A stretch of DNA of 64,000 bases from Chryseobacterium pennipullorum (GCF_003384725.1 NZ_QNVV01000003.1:62001-126000), one strand, 5' to 3'. Positions 18,809 through 28,900 are shown, counted from the stretch's first letter. Notes: generated from the sequence alone by a model not told the origin. Made by a program: numbers and translations.

Positions 18809-19306
18809 ATGAGTACAGAAAAGAAAGAAATATTCGAAAGAGTAGAAGAGATGCTGGGAACACAGGGGTTTACTATTGCAGCAAAAGATGATACCAGACC
18901 ATGGGGGGGGTTTTTTGTGATTGATGAAACTCAGGCACAGGATTTTGCCAACCAGTATTTTGACGGGATTGATGTGGAAAACTTAAGAATAGGAGGGAAA
19001 TTAAGCCCTAAGATTCTTATTGTTGCTCCACAGGCAAGATTGAGCTGGCAGTATCACCACCGGAGAGCCGAAATCTGGCAGGTAGTGGAAGGAACAGTAG
19101 GTATCAAGAGAAGCGTTACAGACGAAGAAGGGGAGATCGCAGAGTACAATCCCACAGATCAGGTAAAGCTTCAGCAGGGAGAAAGACACCGTTTGATCGG
19201 ATTGGATGGTTGGGGAATTGTCGCTGAAATCTGGCAGCATACTGATGCTTCCAACCCTTCGGATGAGGATGATATCGTCCGGGTACAGGATGACTTTGGA
19301 AGATAA
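18809..19306 (+). CDS. Cupin phosphomannose isomerase-like protein (type II PMI C-terminal fold)
   Basis: A single cupin of 165 residues resembling the isomerase half of type II phosphomannose isomerase/GDP-mannose pyrophosphorylase: TRPWGGFFVID at about 28-38, then LSWQYHHRRAEIWQVVEGTV (about 78-97), the expected metal-binding and R-A-E-W segment. It would convert mannose-6-phosphate to fructose-6-phosphate, linking the mannosidases to glycolysis. Similar flavobacterial proteins are sometimes annotated only as cupin. A second, unrelated isomerase (type I) is encoded at 23115-24866. It is the last gene before a 213-base gap. Confidence 0.75.
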   Translation: MSTEKKEIFERVEEMLGTQGFTIAAKDDTRPWGGFFVIDETQAQDFANQYFDGIDVENLRIGGKLSPKILIVAPQARLSWQYHHRRAEIWQVVEGTVGIKRSVTDEEGEIAEYNPTDQVKLQQGERHRLIGLDGWGIVAEIWQHTDASNPSDEDDIVRVQDDFGR

Positions 19307-19325
19307 TTACAAATAACACATTCAT

Positions 19326-19440
19326 TTCTTCCCTTCAACAGAGCTGAGGGGAAGGAATGTCATGTGACAATCAATGATCCATTACCGTTTGCCGGTTTCA
19401 GTATCTCCAGACAACTTTCTATAGGGTTGTCCTTTTATGA
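19326..19440 (+). promoter_or_regulatory. Cluster of inverted repeats in the GH97 leader region
   Basis: The 213-base gap before GH97 contains three inverted repeats and no gene: CTTCCCTTC/GAGGGGAAG (19328-19336 and 19346-19354), TGTCA-TG-TGACA (19358-19369), and GACAAC/GTTGTC (about 19412-19433) followed by CTTTTAT. The last could end the upstream operon; the second has the form of a protein-binding palindrome. No clear TAnnTTTG box was seen. Confidence 0.35.
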
Positions 19441-19519
19441 GTCCTGAATGTATAGCTTCAGCCATCATTTTCTATGACGGACTGAATTTCTTTTTTTATA
19501 AATAAAGTAGCTGAATATT

Positions 19520-21634
19520 ATGATAAAAAATATACTATTAGTTTGTATCTCTGTTGTATGCGGAGTAGGTATCCATGCGCAATCCTTTGGGTCTCCCAAT
19601 GGTAAACTGCAGCTTAACTTTACCCTCAAAGAGGAAGGAAGCCCCTATTATTCGGTGCAATACAAAGGAAAGGACATACTGAAAGAGAGCAAACTGGGAT
19701 TTATCTTAAAGCCTTCTACTTCTTATTTCTCCGGATTTAAAGTGGAAAATGTCACCTATACTTCTGAAAATACTACCTGGAAAACTGTATGGGGGCCAAA
19801 TAAGGAGGTCGTCGATCATTACAAAGAGATGCTGGTTCATCTGGTACAGGATAAAACAGGTTGGAAACTGGATATCAGGTTCAGACTTTTTGATGACGGT
19901 CTGGGATTCCGTTATGAATTTCCTGTTCAGCCAGAGCTGAGACATTTCACCATCAACAGCGAACTTACTTCTTTTAATCTGGCAAAAGATTATAAGGCAT
20001 TTTGGATCCCGGCAGATTATGACACCAATGAATTTCCGGTAACCACGTCCGCACTCTCACAGGTTCCGGTGTTAATTGATGAAGTCAGAAAAGAACCGCT
20101 GGCGGCTAAAGCCCCAAGCAAAAGCGTAGCTGTACAAACCCCATTGATGCTGAAATCCCAGGACGGAGTTTATATCAATATCCACGAAGCAGCTCTGGTT
20201 AACTTTCCGGCCATGACGCTTAACCTTGATGATAAAAATTTTATTCTTGCTTCTAATCTTACTCCCGATAAAAACGATGACAGAGGTTTCGTTCAAACCG
20301 GTTCGGTAAGCCCATGGCGTACAATGATCATCAGTGATGATGCAAGAGATATATTATCTTCCAATCTTATTGTGAACCTTAATGAACCGAATACCATTAA
20401 AGATCCGTCATGGATAAAACCTACAAAATATGTGGGGGTCTGGTGGGAGTATTTCACAGGTGGCGGTTCCACGTGGGCATATTCTGACAATCAGGACATC
20501 AGAATAGGGAAAACCGATTTTAAAACGCTAAAGCCAAACGGAAGACATGGTGCCAATACCAAACATGTCAAAGAATACATAGACTTTGCATCAGCCAACG
20601 GATTTGATGCCGTTTTGGTTGAAGGATGGAACGAGGGCTGGGAAGATAACCAGGCCTACAGGAAAGAACATATTTACAGCTTTACCAAGGCCTATCCGGA
20701 TTTTGATGTCAAAGAGCTACAAGCTTATGCAAAAAGCAAAAATGTAAAAATTATTATGCACCATGAAAGCACTTCTTCAGTGGTGGATTATGAACGACAG
20801 TTGAAAGAAGCTTTCAGGTTTATGAAAGATAATGGATATGATGCCGTAAAGACAGGATATGTAGGGCCTATTATACCAAGAAGTGAATATCATGACGGAC
20901 AGTGGATGGTGAATCACTACAGATATGTTACTGAAACAGCAGCCCAATATCAAATCATGGTAAATTCACATGAGGCCGTACGGCCTACAGGGTTGCACAG
21001 GACCTACCCCAACTGGATCGCGCAGGAATCTGCCAGAGGAACAGAATTCGAATCCTTTAACGGAAACAGGCCGGATCATACGACCATTCTCCCATTCACG
21101 CGATTAATCGGGGGGCCTATGGACTATACACCCGGAATATTTGAAGGTGATCTTTCTGTATATGGGAACAATAAGGCGAAACTAAGCACTACACTTACCA
21201 AGCAGCTGGCTCTTTACATCACGATGTACAGCCCGCTTCAAATGGCTGCCGACCTGATCGAAAACTACAAAAAATACCCTGATGCCTTCCAGTTTATCAA
21301 AGATGTTGCTGTAGATTGGGACTCGTCTTACGTCCTTGAAGCAGAGCCGGGAGATTATATTACCATTGCCAGAAAGGCCAAAAATAAAAACGAATGGTTT
21401 GTGGGAAGTATCACCGACGAAAACCCGAGAGAAGCTACCGTAGACTTATCATTCCTTCCTAAAGGGCAAAAATTTGAAGCCACGATCTATAAAGACGGTA
21501 AAAATGCCAGCTGGAATCACAACCCAAAAAGCTATGAGATTTCAAAACAGAAAATAACAGCTAAAGAAAAGCTTAAAATAAAAGTAGCTTCAGGTGGAGG
21601 ATTTGCAATAAGTATTAAAGCTTTATCACGATGA
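19520..21634 (+). CDS. GH97 alpha-glucosidase, SusB-like inverting type
   Basis: A 704-residue exported enzyme with a signal peptide ending near residue 20 (GIHAQ). The GH97 layout is complete: an N-terminal beta-sandwich (to about 275), a catalytic barrel (GVWWEYFTGGG, VEGWNEGWED at 368-376) and a C-terminal sheet domain. The catalytic glutamates of inverting SusB (E439, E508, E532) appear to match E416 (HHEST), E485 (HEAVRPTG) and E509 (ARGTE), with identical spacing of 69 and 24 residues. It should therefore be an alpha-glucosidase rather than a retaining alpha-galactosidase. In this mannosidase context it may remove glucose caps from immature high-mannose glycans, or simply process alpha-glucans. 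Confidence 0.9.
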   Translation: MIKNILLVCISVVCGVGIHAQSFGSPNGKLQLNFTLKEEGSPYYSVQYKGKDILKESKLGFILKPSTSYFSGFKVENVTYTSENTTWKTVWGPNKEVVDHYKEMLVHLVQDKTGWKLDIRFRLFDDGLGFRYEFPVQPELRHFTINSELTSFNLAKDYKAFWIPADYDTNEFPVTTSALSQVPVLIDEVRKEPLAAKAPSKSVAVQTPLMLKSQDGVYINIHEAALVNFPAMTLNLDDKNFILASNLTPDKNDDRGFVQTGSVSPWRTMIISDDARDILSSNLIVNLNEPNTIKDPSWIKPTKYVGVWWEYFTGGGSTWAYSDNQDIRIGKTDFKTLKPNGRHGANTKHVKEYIDFASANGFDAVLVEGWNEGWEDNQAYRKEHIYSFTKAYPDFDVKELQAYAKSKNVKIIMHHESTSSVVDYERQLKEAFRFMKDNGYDAVKTGYVGPIIPRSEYHDGQWMVNHYRYVTETAAQYQIMVNSHEAVRPTGLHRTYPNWIAQESARGTEFESFNGNRPDHTTILPFTRLIGGPMDYTPGIFEGDLSVYGNNKAKLSTTLTKQLALYITMYSPLQMAADLIENYKKYPDAFQFIKDVAVDWDSSYVLEAEPGDYITIARKAKNKNEWFVGSITDENPREATVDLSFLPKGQKFEATIYKDGKNASWNHNPKSYEISKQKITAKEKLKIKVASGGGFAISIKALSR

Positions 21635-21665
21635 GAAAAAAAAGAAGTAATAAAAATATCAATAG

Positions 21666-21720
21666 GAGCGGACTTTAGTCCGCTCTCTTATTACACCTCA
21701 GGCAATTGGCTTTAGCCCAA
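21666..21720. repeat. REP-like pair of CTTTAG-centred hairpins
   Basis: Two adjacent palindromes share a C-TTTA-G core: GAGCGGAC-TTTA-GTCCGCTC (21666-21685, perfect 8-bp stem) and TTGGC-TTTA-GCCCAA (21706-21720, one bulged base). They lie in the 122-base convergent gap between GH97 and the MFS gene and may act as a bidirectional transcription stop. The paired, same-core design resembles the REP/BIME elements mobilised by RAYT-type Y1 transposases. Confidence 0.6.
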
Positions 21721-21756
21721 CCTTAGTATGTTCTCCAAAATTTTTTAATTCTAAAC

Positions 21757-23109
21757 TTAATCCGTCCATTCTTTTTCTATCTCCTCCAATGTTTTCCCCT
21801 TGGTTTCAGGAATCATTTTCCAGATAAAAATAAAGGTGAATACTGCAATAATCATATAGATCCAGAATGTATATGCATTCCCTAAAGATCCGACCATCAC
21901 GGGGAAAGTCTGGGAAACTGCAAATACCGCCAGCCACAGAAAAAATGTAGCCACAGACATGGCCATAGCCCGGGATTTGGTTGGGAATATTTCAGCAATC
22001 ACGACGAATGTTAGTGGTCCCAGGGACATTGCAAAGCAAGCAATATAGCCTAATATAGCGATAAGCAGCAGGTATCCTTGCTGCTGTTGGTAAAAAACAA
22101 GACCGGTAACAAATAAACAGATGGCCATACCGGTGGTACCAAGCAATAATAGCTTTTTGCGTCCCCAATGATCTACATATTTGATAGCTACCAGCGTAAA
22201 AATGACATTGATAATACCCACCAGAATCGTTTGCATAAAAGCAGAATCTGAGCCAACACCGGTAGATTTAAAAATTTCCGGAGCATAATACATAATGGCA
22301 TTTATTCCTGTAATCTGGGAAAGAACAGCCAGTAAAATACCGGTAATCAATGCCCGTTTGAGTTGTAGAGTCTTGAGATCAGAAAAAGAAAATGGTGTTT
22401 TATCCTGTAAAGAGCCATCAATAGATTTCAATTCCTGCAGAGCGCGTTCAGTACCATTAATTTTAGTCAGAATGGCCAGCGCTTCTGAATTCCTCTTCCG
22501 GGATGCCAGCCAGCGTGGACTTTCAGGAACTGTGAGAAGCAAAAGGATAAAAATAACAGAAGGAATAACTCCTGATCCAAACATCCACCGCCATCCGGTA
22601 GTAATATTCCAGTTTTCATTATGAATTCCGGCAATATAGGCATTGACGAAATAAATAACCAGAATTCCGCTGACAATACCCAATTGAAAAATTGAAATTA
22701 AACGTCCTCTTATTCTGGCAGGAGCCATTTCTGAAATATACATCGGAGAGAGCATCGAGGCAATCCCGATTCCCATTCCTCCGATAATGCGGAATAAGAC
22801 AAAAAACCAAAGATCCGGTGCGATAGCTGTACCCGCTGATGAAATGACAAACAAAAAAGCAGAAAGCATCAATACCTTTTTCCGGCCCACACGATCACTA
22901 AGCTTGCCGGAATACATCGCCCCTACAATGCACCCAAGAAGGGCACACGAAGCCACCCAACCCGTCATTACATCAGAAAGCTGATAATAAACCTTCATAA
23001 ATCCGATTGCTCCGGAAATTACTGCGGTATCATAACCAAATAACAACCCGCCTACAGAGGCTACAAGGGTAGATTTATAAATTAGAGTGGAATAAGAAGT
23101 TGACGACAT
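21757..23109 (-). CDS. Sugar-porter family MFS transporter (XylE/GalP-like)
   Basis: A 450-residue, 12-TM sugar:proton symporter. Signatures are GGLLFGYDTAVISGA (about residues 16-30), SDRVGRKK in loop 2-3, VPESPRWLASR after TM6, and PETKGKTLEEIEKEW at the C-terminus. It probably brings in free mannose or a related hexose released in the periplasm. It is the last gene of the minus-strand operon, starting only 5 bases after the stop of the phosphomannose isomerase gene, so it is translationally close-coupled. Substrate is inferred from context. Confidence 0.9.
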   Translation of the reverse strand: MSSTSYSTLIYKSTLVASVGGLLFGYDTAVISGAIGFMKVYYQLSDVMTGWVASCALLGCIVGAMYSGKLSDRVGRKKVLMLSAFLFVISSAGTAIAPDLWFFVLFRIIGGMGIGIASMLSPMYISEMAPARIRGRLISIFQLGIVSGILVIYFVNAYIAGIHNENWNITTGWRWMFGSGVIPSVIFILLLLTVPESPRWLASRKRNSEALAILTKINGTERALQELKSIDGSLQDKTPFSFSDLKTLQLKRALITGILLAVLSQITGINAIMYYAPEIFKSTGVGSDSAFMQTILVGIINVIFTLVAIKYVDHWGRKKLLLLGTTGMAICLFVTGLVFYQQQQGYLLLIAILGYIACFAMSLGPLTFVVIAEIFPTKSRAMAMSVATFFLWLAVFAVSQTFPVMVGSLGNAYTFWIYMIIAVFTFIFIWKMIPETKGKTLEEIEKEWTD

Positions 23110-23114
23110 AGGCT

Positions 23115-24866
23115 TTAATTTAAAACTTTATGGGTAATCATCTCTGTGCGAATGCTGGCTTTGATGGTTGCGCATTCTTTTCCGGCACTTTCTCCGTAAG
23201 GAGTAATCGTATAGGTCCCGATATGAGCGGGAACAATAAACGTTTCTGCATAATGGATGATATACGGTTCAAAATCATGATCCGGGCTTTCTACAATCAC
23301 TTCACGACCCTCCACGAGATTCACAACATTCACGACACCTTCTGTATGGTGAACCACCTTTTTTGTAAACCAATGTCTTCGGGTTTCTATGAACGAAAGG
23401 GCATCCAATCCTGTCCGTTCCTCTCGCCAGCCGTCTCCTTCAGCAATAGGTTCTGTAAGATTCAGGATGTTTTTTTCGGTCCATGAAGTTGTACGGTCCC
23501 ACTGAATAACATTTTGACCATGTTCCAGAGAGATCGGTCTCGGTTTACCATCCAGCCCCATTCTTCCCCAATCCCAAAGCTTGAATGTGAAAATATACGG
23601 GGTGGCGCTGATTTCAAGTACTACAGAATCAGCTCCTGAACAGTGAACGGTACCTGCCGGAATAGATACATGATCATGCTTGCGGACCGGCCACTTTTGT
23701 ACATATTGCTCCGCATCAAAAGGGATATGCTCCTTTTGTGCCATGACAAGATCATTCATCATGTGTTCCGGATCTGTATTTTCTTTCAGGCCAAGATAAA
23801 CAAAAGCATCTTCCTTGGCATCCAGCATATAATAACTTTCATCCTGAGTGTAGGACATTCCGAATTTTTCTTTGATATATTCTTTCAGCGGATGTACCTG
23901 TAAGCTCAGATTACCGCCCTCCATGGTATCCAGAAAATCAAAACGGATCGGAAATTCATCCCCGAATCCTTCATATACCTGTTTTCCAAGCAGGGCTTCC
24001 GGCTGGAAAAATACAAGGTTAATAGAAGGGACCTCCATAATATCATCTCCAAAGCCAAATAAGAGGCTGTTCTCTTCAGGAACACAGTCAAATCCCCAGG
24101 CGTAATTAGGCTGGCTTCTGTCCAGATCACAGACTTCCTTCAGCCATTGCCCACCCCAAGGACCCGGATCAAAAAAAGGAACTACCCGGAAAGGCTGCTG
24201 CACTGTTTTAGCAAAAGCTTCCAACAAAACATCAGTACGTATCATTTTAGGTTGAAGAGGAATGGTTGTGTCCAATACAAAATGACAGGCCGCAAAAATT
24301 CGTTTTTTGTAGCGGTCACAAACGCGCCAGTCTACAAAATAAGCATGTTTATATTGATAGGCAAAAGAATCGGTGTAGTTTGTTTTTCCCAGGTTACAGG
24401 CTGTATTTTTACGGTACCGCATTTGTATTTCCCATCTGGGCATATCTGCGTACACAGAAAGATCAGGCTGGCGGCAAAGAAGAGTAGCCCCGGGACCCAC
24501 TACCACTGCACGCCCATTAAGATCTCCTATCATATTCTGAAGTGCTGCTATTTTTGTCTGATCAAAATAATCTTCAAGTTCAAGCGGTGAGATATAGCCA
24601 AATACCGGATCATCAGTAACATATTTTTGAACCATCGCAGCAATTTCATCCTCAGTTTTCATTGCTTCTGTAGTATTGATAATCAGTTCAGGATTCAGCA
24701 GCTTTGCAGAAGTAATAATCTCTTCCAAAAAAACCCCTGGATAGCATTCAATTGCTATGGTTTGGGGGGCTTCACGGGTAAGCTGCTCTGCGATATTTTT
24801 CCAATCAACGGTACAGGTAGAACCTTGAACGTTTACGACAGGATACTTATTAAAATTTGATTTCAT
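23115..24866 (-). CDS. Type I phosphomannose isomerase fused to an N-terminal kinase-like domain
   Basis: 583 residues, far longer than a plain class I mannose-6-phosphate isomerase (about 300-400). The C-terminal part (about 226-583) has the isomerase hallmarks: DPGPWGGQW, LSLQVHP (zinc Gln and His), DESYYMLD (zinc Glu) and IPAGTVHCSGADSVVLEIS (zinc His). The N-terminal ~225 residues (VFGYISPLELEDYFD, AVVVGPGATLL, YFVDWRVCDRYKKRIF) look like a nucleoside-kinase-type fold, but no intact P-loop GxxxxGK[ST] is visible, so it may be regulatory or degenerate. The ATG at 24866 is favoured over an upstream one at 24944, which lies inside the ROK gene. It starts 10 bases after the ROK stop. Confidence 0.85.
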   Translation of the reverse strand: MKSNFNKYPVVNVQGSTCTVDWKNIAEQLTREAPQTIAIECYPGVFLEEIITSAKLLNPELIINTTEAMKTEDEIAAMVQKYVTDDPVFGYISPLELEDYFDQTKIAALQNMIGDLNGRAVVVGPGATLLCRQPDLSVYADMPRWEIQMRYRKNTACNLGKTNYTDSFAYQYKHAYFVDWRVCDRYKKRIFAACHFVLDTTIPLQPKMIRTDVLLEAFAKTVQQPFRVVPFFDPGPWGGQWLKEVCDLDRSQPNYAWGFDCVPEENSLLFGFGDDIMEVPSINLVFFQPEALLGKQVYEGFGDEFPIRFDFLDTMEGGNLSLQVHPLKEYIKEKFGMSYTQDESYYMLDAKEDAFVYLGLKENTDPEHMMNDLVMAQKEHIPFDAEQYVQKWPVRKHDHVSIPAGTVHCSGADSVVLEISATPYIFTFKLWDWGRMGLDGKPRPISLEHGQNVIQWDRTTSWTEKNILNLTEPIAEGDGWREERTGLDALSFIETRRHWFTKKVVHHTEGVVNVVNLVEGREVIVESPDHDFEPYIIHYAETFIVPAHIGTYTITPYGESAGKECATIKASIRTEMITHKVLN

Positions 24867-24876
24867 TCGTTTCTTA

Positions 24877-25818
24877 TTATGAGTGTTCTGTAAGATGGGC
24901 GATTCCGAGTAAGGCGGCTGTGCCGGGAAATACACCTTCTTCAATATGTACTGTTCCCCAAGGGGTCCAGGCGTGTTTTTCTATGTGTTGTCTGATAAAA
25001 GGAATGATTTGAGTGCTGCTGGCCATAATTCCTCCGGTAAACAGTAAAATTTCGGGATCATAAGCATGGATAAGGTTGATGGCACAGGCGGACCAGGCCT
25101 TTACACTCTGCTCACGAATTCGCAGAGCCACCTGATCTCCTTCTGCAGCCAGTCTGAAGACTAATTCATAATCAATTACAGGCGCATGAGTCAGAGGGCT
25201 TTCTGCAAAATTGATATCCGATTTTGCAATGGTCTCAACGTTCCAGGTAGAAGCTTCTGTTTCTACACAGCCTTTGTTGCCGCAATTACAGATCCTGCCA
25301 TTGTAGTTGATCACAGAATGTCCCCCTAATATACCCGCAGTAAAATGTTTTCCTTTCAATAGCTTTCCTCCGATGATGGCAGCACTCCCAACACCGGTTC
25401 CAAGTGTAATAATCGCTGCATTATCATAATTTTTGGCTTTGCCATATTTCCATTCTCCCCATAGGGAAGAACGGGCATCATTTTCTATGCAGAAGGGTAT
25501 ATTGAAGGTCTTCAGGCACCATTCTTCCAGATCAATACCGGGAGCATCCCCAAATTTCTTATCAATGGAAAGTATTTTTTTCTGAATACTGTCAACAATG
25601 CCTGGAGAGGCAATTCCAAGACCTGCAATTTCAGCGGTGGAAAGGCCTTCCTGATTCAGCAGACTTTCTATGGCTTCCTGCAGGTGAGGTAGCCTTTGTC
25701 TGAGCCCGTTGCCGGAATCCGCATCAATGGATAGGGAAGAGTGTATGATACCTTGCTGAACAATACCTGCTTTAATCTTTGTTCCGCCCATATCTATGGC
25801 AATTACTGGTTTTGACAT
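24877..25818 (-). CDS. ROK-family sugar kinase with zinc motif
   Basis: A 313-residue cytoplasmic kinase. It shows the N-terminal phosphate motif AIDMGGTKIKAGIV, the FCIENDARSSLWGEW catalytic region, the ITLGTGVGSAAIIGG nucleotide motif, and the ROK zinc signature CNCGNKGCVE (about residues 185-194). The zinc-containing class includes glucokinases, mannokinases and GlcNAc kinases. Lying directly before a phosphomannose isomerase, it most likely makes mannose-6-phosphate. It has no HTH, so it is not a ROK repressor. It belongs to the minus-strand operon after GH38, with a palindromic repeat in the 98-base gap between them. Confidence 0.88.
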   Translation of the reverse strand: MSKPVIAIDMGGTKIKAGIVQQGIIHSSLSIDADSGNGLRQRLPHLQEAIESLLNQEGLSTAEIAGLGIASPGIVDSIQKKILSIDKKFGDAPGIDLEEWCLKTFNIPFCIENDARSSLWGEWKYGKAKNYDNAAIITLGTGVGSAAIIGGKLLKGKHFTAGILGGHSVINYNGRICNCGNKGCVETEASTWNVETIAKSDINFAESPLTHAPVIDYELVFRLAAEGDQVALRIREQSVKAWSACAINLIHAYDPEILLFTGGIMASSTQIIPFIRQHIEKHAWTPWGTVHIEEGVFPGTAALLGIAHLTEHS

Positions 25819-25865
25819 GGTATGATCTTATTTGAATATTGATAAATAGTAAGTGCTGGTATTCA

Positions 25866-25896
25866 AACCTTATCGGTTTCAAAAACCTATGAGGTT
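25866..25896. repeat. Imperfect 14-bp palindromic intergenic repeat
   Basis: AACCTTATCGGTTT (25866-25879) and AAACCTATGAGGTT (25883-25896) form an inverted repeat with two mismatches and a 3-base loop, inside the gap between GH38 and the ROK gene. Form and position suggest a REP-like element or an mRNA processing hairpin within the operon. Whether copies exist elsewhere cannot be seen from this window. Confidence 0.5.
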
Positions 25897-25916
25897 GAGG
25901 TCTAAAGCTTTCTTTT

Positions 25917-28900
25917 TTAGGGAATTAGTTTGATTTCTATAACGTCCATCGCGGATAAACTAAACTTTTCGTTTGGTGACATGGTTGTACCGGTTTTCAG
26001 AATAGTAACCTTTGCAGGATTCAGCTTTTCCCATACAAAAGAAAAGGTTTGTTCATTGTCATCCGGATTATAGAGCCGGATCAGGAAACTTTGATCTTCC
26101 TGTGGAGTAACGCTGGTCACCACAATTTTTTTATTATCCATATGGAAAAGACTTCCTGTATTGGTTAGCTTTTCTTTAGCGGGAATAGCAATAAGAGGCT
26201 GTGTAAATGCCGCCGCTGATTTTTCGTTTTCTACGGAATTAAACCCGCCATGCGGCCGGAGAACATAGTGATAATGCACAGGTCCTTCCTGATCTGCCTT
26301 ATAGTTGGTGTGCCAGTAATTGTTCATAGCGTAGCTAAACCAGTGAGTGGTACCAGGAGTTCCCTTATCTTTCCATCTTTTATGGCTGTTATCAATGGTC
26401 ATTCTTTCATCAATCATTTCTGCTGCCTCAATCAGCGGAGTCTCCAGCATCATCCACTGCATTCCTTTTTGTTCTGAAGACGCATCTACCCAACGGCGGC
26501 TGTACCAGTAATCCATATTGGAACCCGGAAGCTGATCCTTAAGGTATTTCATATGGCCATAGCCTGCATCTACCATAATGTTTTTAAAATTGCTGTTAAA
26601 AGGAAAACCGAAATGAACGGCTTCTTTTGTACGGACCGGTTTTTTATCCACAATATTTTCCAGAGCGACTTCATCACTGCCGGCAGTAAGGGTAATAATT
26701 CTTTCTAATTTTTTTGTCCCCGGAGCTTCAGAGGTTAATGAAATTTTTGCCAGTACAGGTCCGTCTTCAAGTATTTTTACCTGTACACCATTGCTGGACA
26801 CTGCTTCTTTGGGATCGGATCCTGGAACATACCAGTACGAATTTAATCCCTGATTATTAAAACTTCCTGCATAATTGGTTGTTGTTTTATCTGTAAAATG
26901 CGTGATACTGCCTGTTTTTTTATCCCAGGCAACGGTAATCTTGCCATTCGTAATACTGTTGTCTGTAATGGAAAACGGGGATGGGAATGATCTTTTATTT
27001 TTAACCAGGGTATAGGTCGCCACCCCCAGTGCCGGAATATTTTTACCAATAAAGACAACGGTTCCGTTCTGTAGTTTTTGAAGAGGGAGTTTTTGACCGG
27101 CAGCGTCCTGTATTGCATTTCCCTGTGTGGTTCCTGAGACAGACACAATACCATCTCTCGCCCATGATGAGGTATTGAAGACCGCTATTGTTTTCGATGC
27201 AGGATCTTTAAGGGGCTGCAGAAGCTTTTCCTCCAGCTCTGCTGCCATTGAGCTGCCATCTGAAGAGAATTGTTTTTTTACTTTCCACTGATCTGCTACA
27301 AAAGGAAGATCCGGTGCGGTGATACTGTTGAATGCGCCCCAGGTATGCTCGTGGAATAAAATAACGTTTCTCCAGGCTTCGTAAAAAAGCTGAGGGTTAT
27401 ATTGAACAGGTTTCAGCATAGCATACAGCGTAGTGAGCTGCTGTAATTTCAAACTGCTGTTTCTGTTTACTCCCTCCTCCCTGGCTGTGGACATCGCTCC
27501 ATCTTCCCAGTGAGGACTGATATCTCCTTTCACGACAGGAATCTGATCTCCGTATTTTTTTTCAAATACCTCGAACATCTTTTCATTCGTGCTGAGGACG
27601 ATTTTGGGAGATTCATATTTTTTATTCCATTCATCTACAAATCGCGATATGGTTGGATCTATGGGCCCGTTATCAGCAACAATATTGTATCGCCATTGTA
27701 CCATATCGTAGGGGTAATTGCTGCTGGTAAGGTCTTCCAGGTATTCTGCAATTTTTTTCTGGCCATTTATAAATACATCTCCGGGGTGTACACCATGCCA
27801 TGATGAGTAGCCCCTTCCGGCAGTCCAGAATAATATTTTTTCTTTTCCTGACGGGGATTGCCACCAGACGGGTTTATCACCCCAGTTCTTAACGAAGTTT
27901 CCAACACGGTCACCGAGATAAGGATTGGTTTTTCCGAGGTAGTTGGGACCACTTGAAAAATATTTTACGCCTGATGAGGCCAGAGCCGGAACCAGGGACC
28001 ATGCAAACCCCGGAACATCAGACATCATGGCACTGTTGATACTCAGACCCAATTCTTTTTTAAGCTTCTGTGCATAATCTGTGTAATGAAACAGTTCTTC
28101 CGGCTGGCTGAGCCCCGTTAATATATTACCATACATTGCAGAAAGACCTATTCCTCCTCCGTTTACTGCCTTTACAAAAGACATCTTATCAGCAGCAGTA
28201 GCATTTTTCATAAAGTTTTCCACATCCCACAGTGCTTCCACATTATACTTGAAACGGGCTTCTTCAGGAAGATCTTTTGTTTTCTCAATCATGGCAAGGG
28301 CATCATAAATATTCTTTGTATGAATTTTTTCTACCTCTGCCTGCAAATGTGAATATCCAACATCGGTATGAGAGTGATGGATGAAATACAGGGTACGGGG
28401 AACGATTGCCTTAGCCTGAATGGTTTTCCTGAGAAGCTCTTCTTTTCCGGCGGTCACCACAAGCTCCACGCTGCCTCCTTCGGGCGAAAGTGAAACCGGA
28501 ATATCAAAAGTTTTGATGCCGTCCGGCATGGTGAAAAGGAAAGTATCCTTATGATCTACTTTTGCTGTTATTTTTTGCTCCGGTCCGAAATGCAGGGTGG
28601 TCAAAGTCAAAAGACGTTTACCGTCATTCAAGAGAAAAGGAGTTGATTGAGCATCTATTTTTTCCTGGAATGTAAATTTGTAGGTCATCATCCAGTCTCT
28701 GCTGTTTTGTGCATGCCCCACAATTTTTAAGCGAAGAGGTTTACCCGGTGTTACCTTGTTTGCCGGAACTCGCAGATAAGCAATTCCATAGGAATCTTTT
28801 AATCCATCTGTCTTTGTTTGCTGAAATACAAAAGCAGTACTGTCTGCCGCTTTGAAAACCCAGTTCGGACGCTGGTTGGCCGGGGAGGTGGTTAGTGTTA

